64,000 nt of DNA from CAVYOD01 sp963770045 (GCA_963770045.1 CAVYOD010000011.1:62001-126000); one strand, 5' to 3'; counted from the first letter of the stretch, positions 27,601 through 36,553 are shown. Notes: generated by a model from the letters alone, not told the origin. Numbers and translations are program-made.

Positions 27601-27920
27601 GTGAGCTGGACGGGAACGCCGCCGCCGGAGGGCATGATGTAGACCTGGCGTGTCCCCGAGTATTCGGCCGAGAAGGCGATCCACTTGCCGTCGGGAGAGA
27701 TTTTTGGGAAAAGCTCGAGCCCGATGTCCGAAGTGAGCCTGCGGGCCTCGCCGCCCGTCGCCGGCACCGACCAGATGTCCCCGGCGTAGACGAACACGAT
27801 CAGGTTCCCGTTGATGTCCGGAAACCTCAGCAGCCTTGCTTCATTGTCTGCCGCGTAGCTCATAGACATGAAACCCAAGCCTAGAAAAACAGCCAGCAAG
27901 GCCAAAATCGCTCTTTTCAT
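24621..27920 (-). CDS. Tricorn-type protease (S41 family)
   Basis: An exported protein of 1099 residues starting at ATG 27920 behind GAGGGAGGA. Signal peptide 1-23 (ILALLAVFLGLGFMSMSYA). Two WD-like beta-propellers follow (repeated SPDGKWIAF and WSPDSKK motifs) to about residue 620, then a linker, a tricorn C1 domain (GWRIVRDWFYVKNMHGVDW), a PDZ domain near 770-860 and an S41 domain. Tricorn catalytic residues are all seen: Ser736-His737 (YVSHR), nucleophile Ser980 (GYAGSGGD) and the Glu near 1032-1034 (STEGEW). It degrades oligopeptides. Length matches archaeal tricorn, but that enzyme is cytoplasmic, whereas this one is exported. Confidence 0.96.
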   Translation of the reverse strand: MKRAILALLAVFLGLGFMSMSYAADNEARLLRFPDINGNLIVFVYAGDIWSVPATGGEARRLTSDIGLELFPKISPDGKWIAFSAEYSGTRQVYIMPSGGGVPVQLTYYNDVGIMPPRAGWDYQVCDWSPDSKKILVRANRTPWGERMGKYFLVSVDGGLETPLQIPEAGGGTFCPCGTKIVYTPISREFRTWKRYKGGRAQDIWIYDLVKNVSKRITTFPGTDQHPIKYKEKIYFASDRDLTLNIYAYDSTNEQVEKITNHTDYDVLWPSGKNGDIVYECGGYIWKLDLATREEKKVPVAIHFDNPNLLASIKNVRGNIDSFDISPTGKRAVFEARGEIFTVPAKEGVIYNLTDSQGVREIYPRWSPDGKYVAYYSDVSGEYEIYLMETTKSSGNKITQLTTGSKIWRFPPAWSPDSTKLLFGDKDLNLQILDVATKKVSLVDRARSFDLTDYGWSPDSKWVVYGKDGESGQNAIWVYSLDQAKAFQLTDSLYSDFSPVFSPCGKYIYFLSDRTFNLSFSSFEFYYVYNRSTNIYAMTLTKTGGPLFKDKNDLEEIKQTQVPPAKGTKDTKAETQPKTKAEEKPASTVQIDLDGLNDRITAFPLEAGAYQALAAIEGGIIYGKDGDIHKFTIEDKKDVTIISGISGATLSADGKKLLYRSGDRFGIVELSPGQKVGDGELNLADLNVRIDPQKEWQQIYNDGWRIVRDWFYVKNMHGVDWVKMREKYGLLVPYVSHRADLDFIFGELVAELNVGHAYVDWGDFPHPKRLEGGLLGCEFRADEKAGRYVISKIYKGENWDESSRSPLTEQGVGVREGDYLISLNGHDVTLKDNPYKYLENTAGKKVNLLVNAKPTAEGAREYWVKPIKSELGLFYLDWVRTRREMVDKLSGGRIGYIHVPDTNIAGNRELFKGFYAYHKKDALIIDERYNGGGFIPDEMTDLLGRRMLNYIARTGLEMASTPQMVHEGPKVMLINGYAGSGGDAFPYYFRKRKLGTLIGTRTWGGLVGLSGNPGLADGGSINVPTFAFVSTEGEWAVEGVGVSPDIEVWDLPELVAAGKDPSLEKGVEVLMEELKKNPPKKVQKPKEPDRSKWVEKDIK

Positions 27921-27949
27921 ATTTTCCTCCCTCGATCTAAAGAAATTTC

Positions 27950-27978
27950 TTTATATATTTTTTGCCAGAGGAAAGCAA
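27950..27978 (-). promoter_or_regulatory. Candidate promoter for tricorn gene
   Basis: On the minus strand TTGCTT (27978-27973) lies 17 bases before TATAAA (27955-27950), 30 bases upstream of the ATG at 27920. The -10 is strong, the -35 weak. Confidence 0.45.
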
Positions 27979-27982
27979 ACGC

Positions 27983-28011
27983 ACTGGGGGACGTTCCCCA
28001 GGGGGACACCC
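27983..28011 (-). repeat. 29-base GGGACGTTCCCC element, inverted copy
   Basis: Reverse complement of 23278-23306 with one mismatch. The core TGGGGAACGTCCCCCA is itself nearly palindromic. The two copies lie upstream of the SH3-like gene and the tricorn gene, pointing towards each other. Confidence 0.7.
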
Positions 28012-28234
28012 TTGTTTCCGGTCAATGGTCACCAATCACCAGTCACTGGTCACTAGGCACTTGTCATTGGCAATCAAACAATCGAATCATAGGGTCGCGA
28101 TTTCTTGAATGCGATGAGTGAGGAGTGAGCGCGTGAGCACTGAGCACATCGAAGTGAGCAGTGAATAGAAAAAATGAGAAGAAAAGCGCTCTGTAAACAC
28201 TAATTATTGATGAACTAAGATCTGAGGGACTGCT
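28012..28234. other. Low-complexity intergenic region
   Basis: With the preceding tricorn leader this makes a gap of about 310 bases. No gene is visible. It contains GGTCA/CACC-type words (GGTCACCAATCACCAGTCACT) at about 28027-28050 and a GTGAGC array at 28115-28165. Confidence 0.6.
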
Positions 28235-29012
28235 TCAGCCCTGGGCTTTTGCCGCTTTGGCGATCCGTTTCGCGACCTGCGCCCAGCTCTTGGTGATGAG
28301 GAAACTCTCGTCCATGTCCTCGACCATTTCGTGGAACTTTTTTTTGGGCATGGTAAAAGACAGGATTCCCTCTTCGACGTGCGGCCGGGCGCTGACGTCG
28401 AACATCCCCAGGACGGCCCGGGGTTGCTCGCTTTTATTTTCTCTGAGGGGATAGCCGATGATGCTCCCGCACCCGGCCGAGAAGGGCGCGATCACGCCCA
28501 GCGGCTGGGCGAGCCTAAAATTCGCCAGCGCAAAAAGCCCGGCCAGGATATCCGGTGTCGCGTAGAAAATGACGGCTTCTGGCTCCTCGTCTGTCTCGAC
28601 CTTGTCCCAGCGCTTGAATACAAGGAAGTTCCCCGGAGCTGAGATGTCGGAGTTGTTCTTTCATGGCCTCGTCAACGATCTCCGGAGTCTTTTTATAGCG
28701 CTCGCCCTCGAGCTTTCCCGGTATGCCGCAGGAGAGGAAATAGCGGAAGTTGGGACGCATGCCCATCCTGAACCCGGAATAGCGAAGTCCACCCTGGCAG
28801 ATAACAGTGTCCTTGGTGAAGGCGAGGTTCTTCCCCCGCCGGACAATGTTGAGCTGGCTGATCATACACATCCGTTCAGTTTCCGGTTTGAGGGGCATCA
28901 GGATGGACTCGTATCTTTTATCATCGGAATAAAAGAAGACAAAAGGAAGTTCGGCGCCTTTGAAGTACTTTTTCCATTTGTCCGCGAAATCCATTTTCAG
29001 CTTCTCATTCAT
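28235..29012 (-). CDS. DUF169 family protein (one frameshift)
   Basis: Starts at ATG 29012 (MNEKLKMDFADKWKKYFK). The first frame carries PFVFFYSDD, CMISQLNIVRRGKNLAFTKD and GGLRYSGFRMGMRPNFRYF and stops at 28515; its last 40 residues are out of frame. From about 28658 another frame continues SDISAPGNFLVFKRWDKVE, VIFYATPDILAGLF and GCGSIIGYPLRENK to a TGA at 28235. DUF169 proteins are small, widespread and uncharacterised. The break lies near GAACAACTCC. Together about 258 residues, the family's usual length. Confidence 0.82.
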
Positions 29013-29163
29013 GATTGTCTCTGCCTCCGTCGCACTTGATAATACCACAAAACGCCCGACACCTCACTCATTTCGCCCCTTTCCCCTTACCGTTTGCCCC
29101 TCACCTTTTGAGACTTGACTTTGTCCTAACTAACAGTTATCCTCCAAAAGCAAGGGGTCGACC

Positions 29164-30183
29164 ATGAATAAAATCCTTGGACCAAGGCTCAAAAAAGCCC
29201 GGGAAGAGATCAACCTCAGTCAAGGCGCCTTCGCCAAAGCTATCGGCCTGTCCTCAGAATATATCTCACTTCTGGAAGCGGGGAAGCGGACGCCGAGCTT
29301 TGACACCCTGGACCGGCTCGCGGGCTTTCTCCATAAGGATATCTCCTACTTTTTCAAGGAGAAAGAGTCGGCTTTCTCCGTCCTCCTCGCGTCCGAAGGA
29401 TTGGACGTTAAAGAGAAGAAAATTTTGAAGGCGTTCAGCGCCTATGCGAATGAGTATCTGCGCCTCGAGGAAGCCGCCGGCAGGCGGCTCGAGCTTGCTC
29501 CGCACTATTCGGGCTTGTCGGCCGAACGACTGGCGGCCGAGGAGCGACGCCGTTTGGGTCTAGGCGAAGAGCCGATTCGTGATGTCTTTGGCTTGATCGA
29601 GATGAACGGACTGCGTCTGCTTCGCCAACCGATGCCTGAAGATTCCAAGGTCTCCGGTATTTTTATCTTCCTTGAGGAAAGAAGCGCTGCCTTCGCCCTC
29701 ATCAACTCAGCCCAACCACCCGGACGACAGGCCTTCATCGCCGTCCACGAGTATGCCCACTTCCTCAAGGACAGGCTCGAGGGTCCGGTCATCGATAGCC
29801 CGGACGTTTTCATCGATGAATATGTCTCTCTCTACCATCCACGGGAACAGTTCGCACAGCTCTTTGCGGCCCGTTTCCTGATGCCGCCCTCGAAGGTGCA
29901 GGAACTGGTGGCCCGGGATTATGGAAGTCGAAAACTGAGCTTTGAGGATGTGCTCTACTTCAAGCGCTATTTCGGTGTCTCGACACCCGATATGCTGCGC
30001 GCCCTGCGGAACCTGGGATCTCTCCCCCGGCCCCAATTTGAAGAATATTTCAAGCTGGATGCCTCCGCCCGTGAAAAAGAGCTTTTCGGGAACGTGACCG
30101 AGGACGGCGAGGGGAGTCGGTTCGGCCGTTTCAAAAAAAAGGCCATTCCCTCCGACCGCTTCAAGCTCCTCTCCAGACAGTGA
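29164..30183 (+). CDS. XRE-family regulator with ImmA/IrrE-type metallopeptidase domain
   Basis: A 339-residue two-domain protein. Residues 8-62 form a helix-turn-helix (LSQGAFAKAIGLSSEYISLL, AGKRTPSFDTL). The C-terminal half is a gluzincin-like ImmA/IrrE domain with HEYAH at 195-199 and a third ligand probably Glu228 (HPREQFAQLFAARFLM). Such proteins cleave a repressor, or themselves regulate, in stress, DNA-damage and mobile-element control; many are lone regulators. No partner repressor is nearby. The ATG 29164 follows a weak GGGGTCGACC. Confidence 0.92.
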   Translation: MNKILGPRLKKAREEINLSQGAFAKAIGLSSEYISLLEAGKRTPSFDTLDRLAGFLHKDISYFFKEKESAFSVLLASEGLDVKEKKILKAFSAYANEYLRLEEAAGRRLELAPHYSGLSAERLAAEERRRLGLGEEPIRDVFGLIEMNGLRLLRQPMPEDSKVSGIFIFLEERSAAFALINSAQPPGRQAFIAVHEYAHFLKDRLEGPVIDSPDVFIDEYVSLYHPREQFAQLFAARFLMPPSKVQELVARDYGSRKLSFEDVLYFKRYFGVSTPDMLRALRNLGSLPRPQFEEYFKLDASAREKELFGNVTEDGEGSRFGRFKKKAIPSDRFKLLSRQ

Positions 30184-30265
30184 GTGGTAAGGAGCAAGTG
30201 GCAAAGATCAAGAAACCATCGGGTACCGGCTGACACCAAGCGGCAGACGTTTCTCTTAACTGTCC

Positions 30266-30560
30266 ATGCGTACCAGGCTAGTTGAAATCGCCAAGGTTTT
30301 TCTGCGGCTCGGAGCCACGGCTTTCGGCGGCCCCGCGGCTCACATCACCCTGGGCAGGCGGCTTCCTCGACGGGGTCAACGCCACGGCTTTGGGCCTGAT
30401 GGGGGCCGTCTCTCTTCAACTGAGCCGGACATCGTTTATCGACTTGCCGACGCTCGTCATCGGAGCGATCTCGATGTACTTCCTTCTGCGTTTCAAGATC
30501 AACTCCACCTGGCTCATCCTGGGCGGAGCCCTGGCCGGCCTGGCGGCACACTTTTTTTAA
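30266..30560 (+). pseudogene. Chromate transporter ChrA remnant with internal deletion
   Basis: The first 25 residues read RLVEIAKVFLRLGATAFGGP then AAHI, the conserved ChrA N-terminus. Immediately after (near 30345) the sequence jumps, in a different frame, to the last 70 residues of ChrA: SPWAGGFLDGVNATALGLM, DLPTLVIGAISMYFLLRF, NSTWLILGGALAGLAAHFF. Roughly 300 codons that ChrA proteins have between these parts are missing. The transporter cannot function. The break may be a genuine deletion or an assembly collapse. Confidence 0.82.
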
Positions 30561-30749
30561 TTAACCTTTTTTCCAGCCGGAGCGGAACATTTTTTCCGTT
30601 TCCGCATCGGTCATGGGAGCTGCGGTTGGGTGGGCCTCCTTGATGTGCTTTTTGCCCACGGCCATCAACTTCTTCACGGCCTCGGCGTCGTCCTTGGCCT
30701 CGACCGTCAGAACGGCATTGTCCATCGTGCAGTTAAAAGTGTACTTCAT
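30561..30749 (-). CDS. DUF1059 family small protein
   Basis: A 62-residue protein starting at ATG 30749 behind AGGGAGAG. KYTFNCTMDNAVLTVEAKDD, AEAVKKLMAVGKKHI and MTDAETEKMF match the DUF1059 pattern of small soluble proteins of unknown function. The gene ends right after the ChrA remnant on the opposite strand. Confidence 0.85.
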   Translation of the reverse strand: MKYTFNCTMDNAVLTVEAKDDAEAVKKLMAVGKKHIKEAHPTAAPMTDAETEKMFRSGWKKG

Positions 30750-30899
30750 TTTTCTCTCTCCCTTTAAGGAATCATACTCATTGTATCTATTTTAAAACGA
30801 TTCTTTTTTCGAGTCAATACACTAGTTAATATATAAAATTAGTAATATTTAGGGGATGGTGTGTAAAGAAAAGGCAAAGAAAAGGAGCAGGCTACTTGT

Positions 30900-33407
30900 T
30901 TATTTTAGTTTTTCTTCGGGGATGACGGGCAACAGAAGGTGCGACGGATGCAGCTTGTCGTGATAGATCTTCTGTTCGGCCTTGACGAAGGTTGTATCTG
31001 TTTCGTTATGGCCGCCGGTGTTCAAGTTACGTGAGAACATCGGGAACGAGGCCGATGCCACCTCCACCCTCAAAGAATCTCCCGCCGGGATCGTGATTCC
31101 CGTGTGCCAGAGGTCCAGCGTGTACTCGTAGATTTCCCCGGGCTTGAGAAACTCCGGCTGGCTCATCGACTTATGAAAACGCGCCCGGATCTTCCCTTCG
31201 GCCAGCTGAAATGTCTTGCCGTCTTTTTTGATCCAAACCAGCCGGGCAAACCAATCCGTGTCCCTAGCCGAGCTCGAGGCATACAAAACTGCAGACAGGG
31301 GACCTGCGAAGCTGAGCGGCTTCTCCAGCGGCTTTGTCTGATAAACCAGGATGTCGGGCCTCGACTGAGTCACTTTTTCATGAAGGGCCTCAACTTCCTT
31401 TTTCTTCTCGTCGACCGATTTCACGATTTTCTCTTGTTCCTCGGTCTCTTCGTAATAACCCGGGTTCGGCGTGGGGTCGCCCGGATCATAGACATAGGCG
31501 TCATGAGCAGCGCCTTGAGCCGGCGCAGACGGGCTCAACACCCCATCTCCCTTCGATGTGTTCGCTTTCCCGCCGCTTGTCAGGTACCACTTCTGGAATT
31601 GTGTTTCCGGAAGCGGATAGACGTTTCCTTCGAGCCACTTGTTGGTATTCATGAGGAAGATCTTGACCAGCGGTTCCTTGATGATTCCGTTGTCGATGCC
31701 CTTGAGCCAGTAATCGAACCACCTCAGGTAAAGCCTCGGCATGTCGATGATCGCTTGGGGCCCAAAATCTATGTCGCCGATCATGCGGGCCGCCCGGTCC
31801 GTGTGCCCCCAGGGGCCGACGACCAGCTTCTGGTTGGGGTGGCCGTTCGCCTTCATCCTTAGGTAATTGAGCTTGGTGCCGATGCCGTCCCCGTCAAACC
31901 AGCCCGACTGGTGGAAGACGGGGATGTTGACGTTCTTCAAGTAATCCAAGAAGTTCGCCTGCTCCCAGTAATTGTCATTGTTCGGGTGGTCGATCCATTT
32001 CCTCCAGTAAGGATTTTCCTTGCCGAGGATTTTTTTATCGAGATCGACGACCGGAAGATCCCGCAGGAGTTTCTGGTATTTTTTTTCGTTGATCTGGCTC
32101 ATGGCCGCGCCGGAGAGGTCGGCCGTGGCATTGCTTTCAAGGATATTGGCCCACCAGATCGACCCGAAGATGAAAAAGGCTCCGTATTCATAGGGGAGAT
32201 TGTAGAAGGGGTCGGGCGGCGAAACGTTTGGGATGATCGTGACCAGGTGAGCCGGGTGCTCCCTGGCCGCCCACCACTGGACCCAGCCGACATAAGATCC
32301 GCCGATCATTCCGACCTTGCCGTTCGACCAGGGTTGTCCGGCCAGCCATTCGATAGCATCGTGTCCGTCTTTGGGTTCATTGATAAAGGGTTCCCAGATC
32401 CCGGCCGACCCGAACCGGCCCCGGCAGTCCTGGACCGCCAGGACGTAGCCGCGCCTGGCATAAAATCGGGCCTGGAGCACGTCCATGTCCTTTTTGTACG
32501 GCGTGCGGGTCAGGATGATGGGGAATTTTCCATCGGCTTTCGGCCGGTAGATGTCCGTCGCCAGCTTGATCCCATCGCGCATCGGGACGCCCACGTTGGC
32601 TTCCTCAACGACCTCGTAGGTCGGCTTTGAGATCAGAGGGTCGGTCTCGGGCTCGTGCATCAGAGCCTCGTAGCCGTCTCTCACATAGCTGGCCTTCTGA
32701 GCCGGGATTGACCCGTAATAGAGCTTCCCCTCGTCATCGGCCCAGAGGGTGACATCGACACCGGGCATGCCATGGACGTATTTTTTAAATTTCATATCTT
32801 TGTTGCCGATCGTCCGCTCCTCCGTGCCCTGCAGTTCCAGCGAGGCATCGACCATGGCTCCCGGAACAATAAACAGAGAGAACGGCTGCTTTCCGCCCTT
32901 TTTGGCGTCGTAGGCCCGGATGGCTTGGCTCACCAGGGCGGGGGAGTAGTTATCGAACAGCATGGCGCCCTCTTTGAGGTCGATGGTGACCGATTTTTCT
33001 TTGAAAGTCTGTGTGGCCACGCCGTCCTTCCGGACGATCTCAACTGTTCCTTGGGGGGATTTCTGGAGGATCTTGACCCAGCGCCCGTCCTTGTCTACTT
33101 CGATGCCGGTTTCGATTGTGACCGACTGTCCGGCCATCTTGATGACGGCGGTGTTCGAGAATTTTCCTGTTGTCTCCCATTTATAAGTAATCTCGGCCAG
33201 GGGTTCCTCGTTGACGTAGAGGTGAAACAGCCCTTCGTCGGAAAAACCCGCCAGTGAGGCGGGGATTCCGCCGGCTTTCTTTTCTTCGGCTTTTTGCGGC
33301 GCAGCCTGGGCTTGCGCGCCGGCTCCCAGTTTTGCGGGCCCGGCAAGAGCGAAGACCAGGAGAAGCGCGAGAATCGCAGTTCCAATCAGGTTCTTTCGGG
33401 ATAGCAT
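30900..33407 (-). CDS. Exported CocE/NonD-type hydrolase (S15 X-Pro dipeptidyl-peptidase family)
   Basis: A protein of 835 residues. I choose ATG 33407 because GGAGG sits five bases upstream; another ATG four codons earlier precedes that site. A signal peptide (TAILALLLVFALAGP) is followed by an unassigned 220-residue domain, then the S15 alpha/beta hydrolase core: nucleophile Ser371 in MIGGSYVGW, Asp in QSGWFDGDG, His in VGPWGHTD, and the C-terminal jelly-roll domain (LSFAGPLSAVLYASSSARDT, EYTLDLWHTGITI). Such enzymes cleave X-Pro dipeptides or ester/amide bonds. The extra N-terminal domain is unusual. Lies near other peptidase genes. Confidence 0.92.
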   Translation of the reverse strand: MLSRKNLIGTAILALLLVFALAGPAKLGAGAQAQAAPQKAEEKKAGGIPASLAGFSDEGLFHLYVNEEPLAEITYKWETTGKFSNTAVIKMAGQSVTIETGIEVDKDGRWVKILQKSPQGTVEIVRKDGVATQTFKEKSVTIDLKEGAMLFDNYSPALVSQAIRAYDAKKGGKQPFSLFIVPGAMVDASLELQGTEERTIGNKDMKFKKYVHGMPGVDVTLWADDEGKLYYGSIPAQKASYVRDGYEALMHEPETDPLISKPTYEVVEEANVGVPMRDGIKLATDIYRPKADGKFPIILTRTPYKKDMDVLQARFYARRGYVLAVQDCRGRFGSAGIWEPFINEPKDGHDAIEWLAGQPWSNGKVGMIGGSYVGWVQWWAAREHPAHLVTIIPNVSPPDPFYNLPYEYGAFFIFGSIWWANILESNATADLSGAAMSQINEKKYQKLLRDLPVVDLDKKILGKENPYWRKWIDHPNNDNYWEQANFLDYLKNVNIPVFHQSGWFDGDGIGTKLNYLRMKANGHPNQKLVVGPWGHTDRAARMIGDIDFGPQAIIDMPRLYLRWFDYWLKGIDNGIIKEPLVKIFLMNTNKWLEGNVYPLPETQFQKWYLTSGGKANTSKGDGVLSPSAPAQGAAHDAYVYDPGDPTPNPGYYEETEEQEKIVKSVDEKKKEVEALHEKVTQSRPDILVYQTKPLEKPLSFAGPLSAVLYASSSARDTDWFARLVWIKKDGKTFQLAEGKIRARFHKSMSQPEFLKPGEIYEYTLDLWHTGITIPAGDSLRVEVASASFPMFSRNLNTGGHNETDTTFVKAEQKIYHDKLHPSHLLLPVIPEEKLK

Positions 33408-33582
33408 CTTGACCTCCATCCGTGAAGCTACGATAAAGTCCTATATTATACATGTTTATACGCAAAATCACAGGGGAAGTTATGCCGGCCAATGAAAAAG
33501 TTGCCGCGGCCTAGCGGGAATTATTCGCCTTTACACAGGCGCGCCGGCCTGATAAAATACTATTATATAAAAGGAGGTTTTT

Positions 33583-34050
33583 ATGAAAGGCGACACGAAA
33601 CTCATTGCGACTTTGAATTCTTTGCTCGCGGATGAATTGACCGCGATCAACCAGTACATGGTTCATTCGGAGATGTGCGATAACTGGGGCTACGAGAAAC
33701 TCCACAAGATGATCGAAAGCCGGGCGATCACCGAAATGAAACACGCCGAGAAGCTCATCGGCCGGATCCTTTTCCTGGAAGGAGTGCCGACCGTCAATGA
33801 GCTCCGGAAGATGCACATCGGCTCCGATGTCCCCAAGATGTTCGCGAGTGACCACGGCTTCGAAGCAGACGCCAACAAGAATTACAACGCGGCCGTCAAG
33901 CTGGCCGGAGATGTGAAGGACTTTGCCACCCGCGAGGTCCTGGAGAGCATCCTCAGCGATGAGGATAAGCATATCAACGGGATCGAAGAACAGCAGGATC
34001 AGATGGCCCAGATGGGCCTGGGTATCTACCTCAGCAACCAGGTGGGTTAA
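33583..34050 (+). CDS. bfr: Bacterioferritin
   Basis: A 155-residue four-helix ferritin-like protein with ATG 33583 behind AAAGGAGG. Di-iron and haem residues are at canonical numbers: Glu18, Glu51, His54 and Met52 (TEMKHAEKLIGRIL), and the second half pair Glu127/His130 (SILSDEDKHING). It oxidises Fe(II) and stores it in a 24-mer cavity, with Met52 binding haem. Single gene; upstream a -10-like TACTATTATA precedes it. Confidence 0.97.
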   Translation: MKGDTKLIATLNSLLADELTAINQYMVHSEMCDNWGYEKLHKMIESRAITEMKHAEKLIGRILFLEGVPTVNELRKMHIGSDVPKMFASDHGFEADANKNYNAAVKLAGDVKDFATREVLESILSDEDKHINGIEEQQDQMAQMGLGIYLSNQVG

Positions 34051-34137
34051 GAGGTTTCGCAACTCCAGATCATTGGACTGAACTTACGGCTCTGAGCCGA
34101 AGGGCGTCTTCGTCTCTATTCAAAACTGAAACAAGAC

Positions 34138-36283
34138 ATGGGGGCAAAGCCTGAACAACTGAAGCGGCAGGAATTCCCGAACCTTCCGGAAAATCTCGGC
34201 GGCTTGGCCGATCTGGCCAACAACCTCTGGTGGAGCTGGCACCCCGCGGCCAGGATGCTTTTCAAAAGCTTGGACCGGGAGGTTTGGAAGGAGAGCACCC
34301 ACAATCCCGTAGTGATGCTCAGGAGGTTGCCGTCGGCCGTTTTCGAAGCGGCCGCGAAAGACCCCCAATACATGCGGCACTATCGAGCTTGTCCTTGACC
34401 AGTTCCGGCAGGACTTGGACCCCGAGGAGGGATTGGCTCTCGAGGAGAGGATCGACCCCAATCATTTTCCGATCGCCTATTTTTCCGCCGAGTACGGACT
34501 CCACCATTCCCTGCCCTTTTATGCCGGAGGCCTGGGATTTTTGGCCGGCGATTTCCTCAAGGAGTGCAGCGACCTCCGCATCCCCCTGGTGGCGGTCGGG
34601 TTCATGTATCCCGGGGGTTATGTCGGCCAACGGATCCGCGAGGACGGCTGGCAGGAAGACGCGGGAGAGCCGCTCGACCGCGAGGCGGCTTCCATTTCCA
34701 GAGTCCTGGGGAAAGATGGGAAGCCGGTCGTCGTGCGCGTTCCCTTTATTGAACCCCCCATCTATTTGACGGTCTGGAAAATCGAGGTGGGCCGCGTGCC
34801 TCTCTATCTCATCGATACGGACATCGAGGAGAACGATGAGGCGAACCGGAAGATCTCTAAATACCTCTACATCGGAGACATCGAGCAGCGGCTCCGCCAG
34901 GAGATCGTGTTGGGCATCGGCGGGTCCGAGGTCCTCCAGACCCTCGGCATCACTCATTCGGTCTTCCACCTCAACGAAGGCCATGCCGCTTTCGCCCTCC
35001 TGGAGCGGGTCCGGGAATGCGTCCAGAAGGGCCTGGCCCATGAGGAAGCGGTTTTGCGGGTGCGAGATACGACGGTCTTCACGACCCACACGTCGGTCCC
35101 AGCAGGTCACGATGTCTTCTCTTTTCAATTGATGGAAAAGTATTTCCGAGCCTACTGGCCGGCCCTTCGCCTCGACCGCGATTCCTTTTTCAAATTGGGT
35201 GCTCATCCCGAATTCCCCGGGGCGGGGTTCAATATGACGGTCCTCGCTCTCAGGCTGTCTGGCTACTGTAACGCGGTGAGCAAGAAGCACGCGGACGTCG
35301 CCCGCAAAATGTGGCAGCCCCTCTGGCCGGGCGTCCCCGAAAAAGATCTTCCCATTGTCCCGATCACCAACGGGGTGCACGTCCCCACCTGGATCGAACC
35401 CAAGATGCAGCTCCTCTTTGACAAGCACCTGGGTCCCGGCTGGCTCGAGAGCCACGATAACCCCGCCGTTTGGGAACGAGTCGATGAAATCCCCGACGAG
35501 GAGCTTTGGAAGGCCCACTACTGGCTCAAGATCAAACTGATTGACGCCATCCGCTGGCGGGCCCGGGAGCGCTGGAGCCGAGACCGAGCCAGCTCCTCAC
35601 TGGTCCTGGCCGAAGGCACGATGCTGGATCACTCGGCGCTGACGATCGGTTTTGCCCGGCGCTTTGCCACTTACAAGAGGGCTGACCTGGTCTTCAATGA
35701 TATGGAAAGGCTCAAAAAGCTTCTCAACGATACCTGGCGGCCCATCCAGATCATCTTCGCCGGCAAGGCCCACCCCAACGACGAGCCGGGAAAACGCCTC
35801 CTCCAGAAAGTTTTCAACTCGGCCAGAGATCCGGAGATGGGCGGACGCATCGCTTTTGTTGAAGATTACGGAGAGTTGATCGCCCAGTACATGACCCACG
35901 GTGTCGACCTCTGGCTCAACAATCCTCTGCCTCCCCTGGAGGCCTGCGGGACGAGCGGGATGAAGGCCGCTCTCAACGGGGTCCCGCAGCTGGGCATCTG
36001 GGACGGCTGGTGGATCGAGGGCTACAACGGGAAGAATGGCTGGGCTTTCGGCCAACAAGAGATCCCCGGCAACAGGGACCAGGCGGACGCTGATGCCATC
36101 TACGATCTTCTCGAAAAGGAGATTATCCCTCTTTATTATGCGGTCTCCGCCGACGGCGTCCCCCACGGCTGGGTCAAGGTGATGAAAGAATCCATCAAGA
36201 GCAATGCCTCCCGTTTCTCGACGCTCCGGATGCTCAAGGAATATCTCAATAGCTTCTACGTGAATGCCTTGAAAAAAGCATAG
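34138..36283 (+). CDS. glgP: Alpha-glucan phosphorylase (GT35), one frameshift
   Basis: The N-terminal DUF3417 segment (LPENLGGLADLANNLWWSWH) reads from ATG 34138 to a stop at 34398; near 34382 a single base must be skipped and the chain continues IELVLDQFRQDLDPEEG and then unbroken to 36283. YFSAEYGLHHSLPFYAGGLG, PVVVRVPFIEP, THTSVPAGHDVF and the pyridoxal-phosphate lysine in ACGTSGMKAALNGV mark the compact bacterial phosphorylase type of about 715 residues. It releases glucose 1-phosphate from glycogen or maltodextrin. The open frames are 34138-34398 and 34415-36283. Confidence 0.93.
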
Positions 36284-36304
36284 AAGACCGGGGAGGAGAA
36301 AGAC

Positions 36305-36376
36305 ATGGCCGGCATTTTCAAAGCCGACGACGCCGCGCCCAGGCGGGCCTATCCCTCGGCGGCGGCTCAAAATTAG
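36305..36376 (+). pseudogene. Truncated 5' end of a phosphohexomutase-like gene
   Basis: ATG 36305 follows GGGGAGGAGAAAGAC, a full ribosome-binding site, and begins MAGIFKA, the usual start of phosphomannomutase/phosphoglucomutase (MxGIFKAYDIRG). After FKA it diverges (DDAAPRRAYPS) and stops after 23 codons. So I read it as the start of such a gene cut by a deletion. Such a mutase would suit the phosphorylase just upstream. Recognition rests on seven residues and a good start site. Confidence 0.35.
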
Positions 36377-36553
36377 CCTGCCGAAAGAAGCCCCCAAAGG
36401 GGATAATGGGCTATAATGAAACTCCGTTAAATTCGGAATCGAGGGAGTTTGTCATTGTGTGCCGTAAATAAGGCCGACGGGGCGGCGGGGGCGCCCAAAG
36501 CTCAAACGAGTTTAGGAGGGCGCAAGGGACTAAACATTCACGCCACGAAGTTG

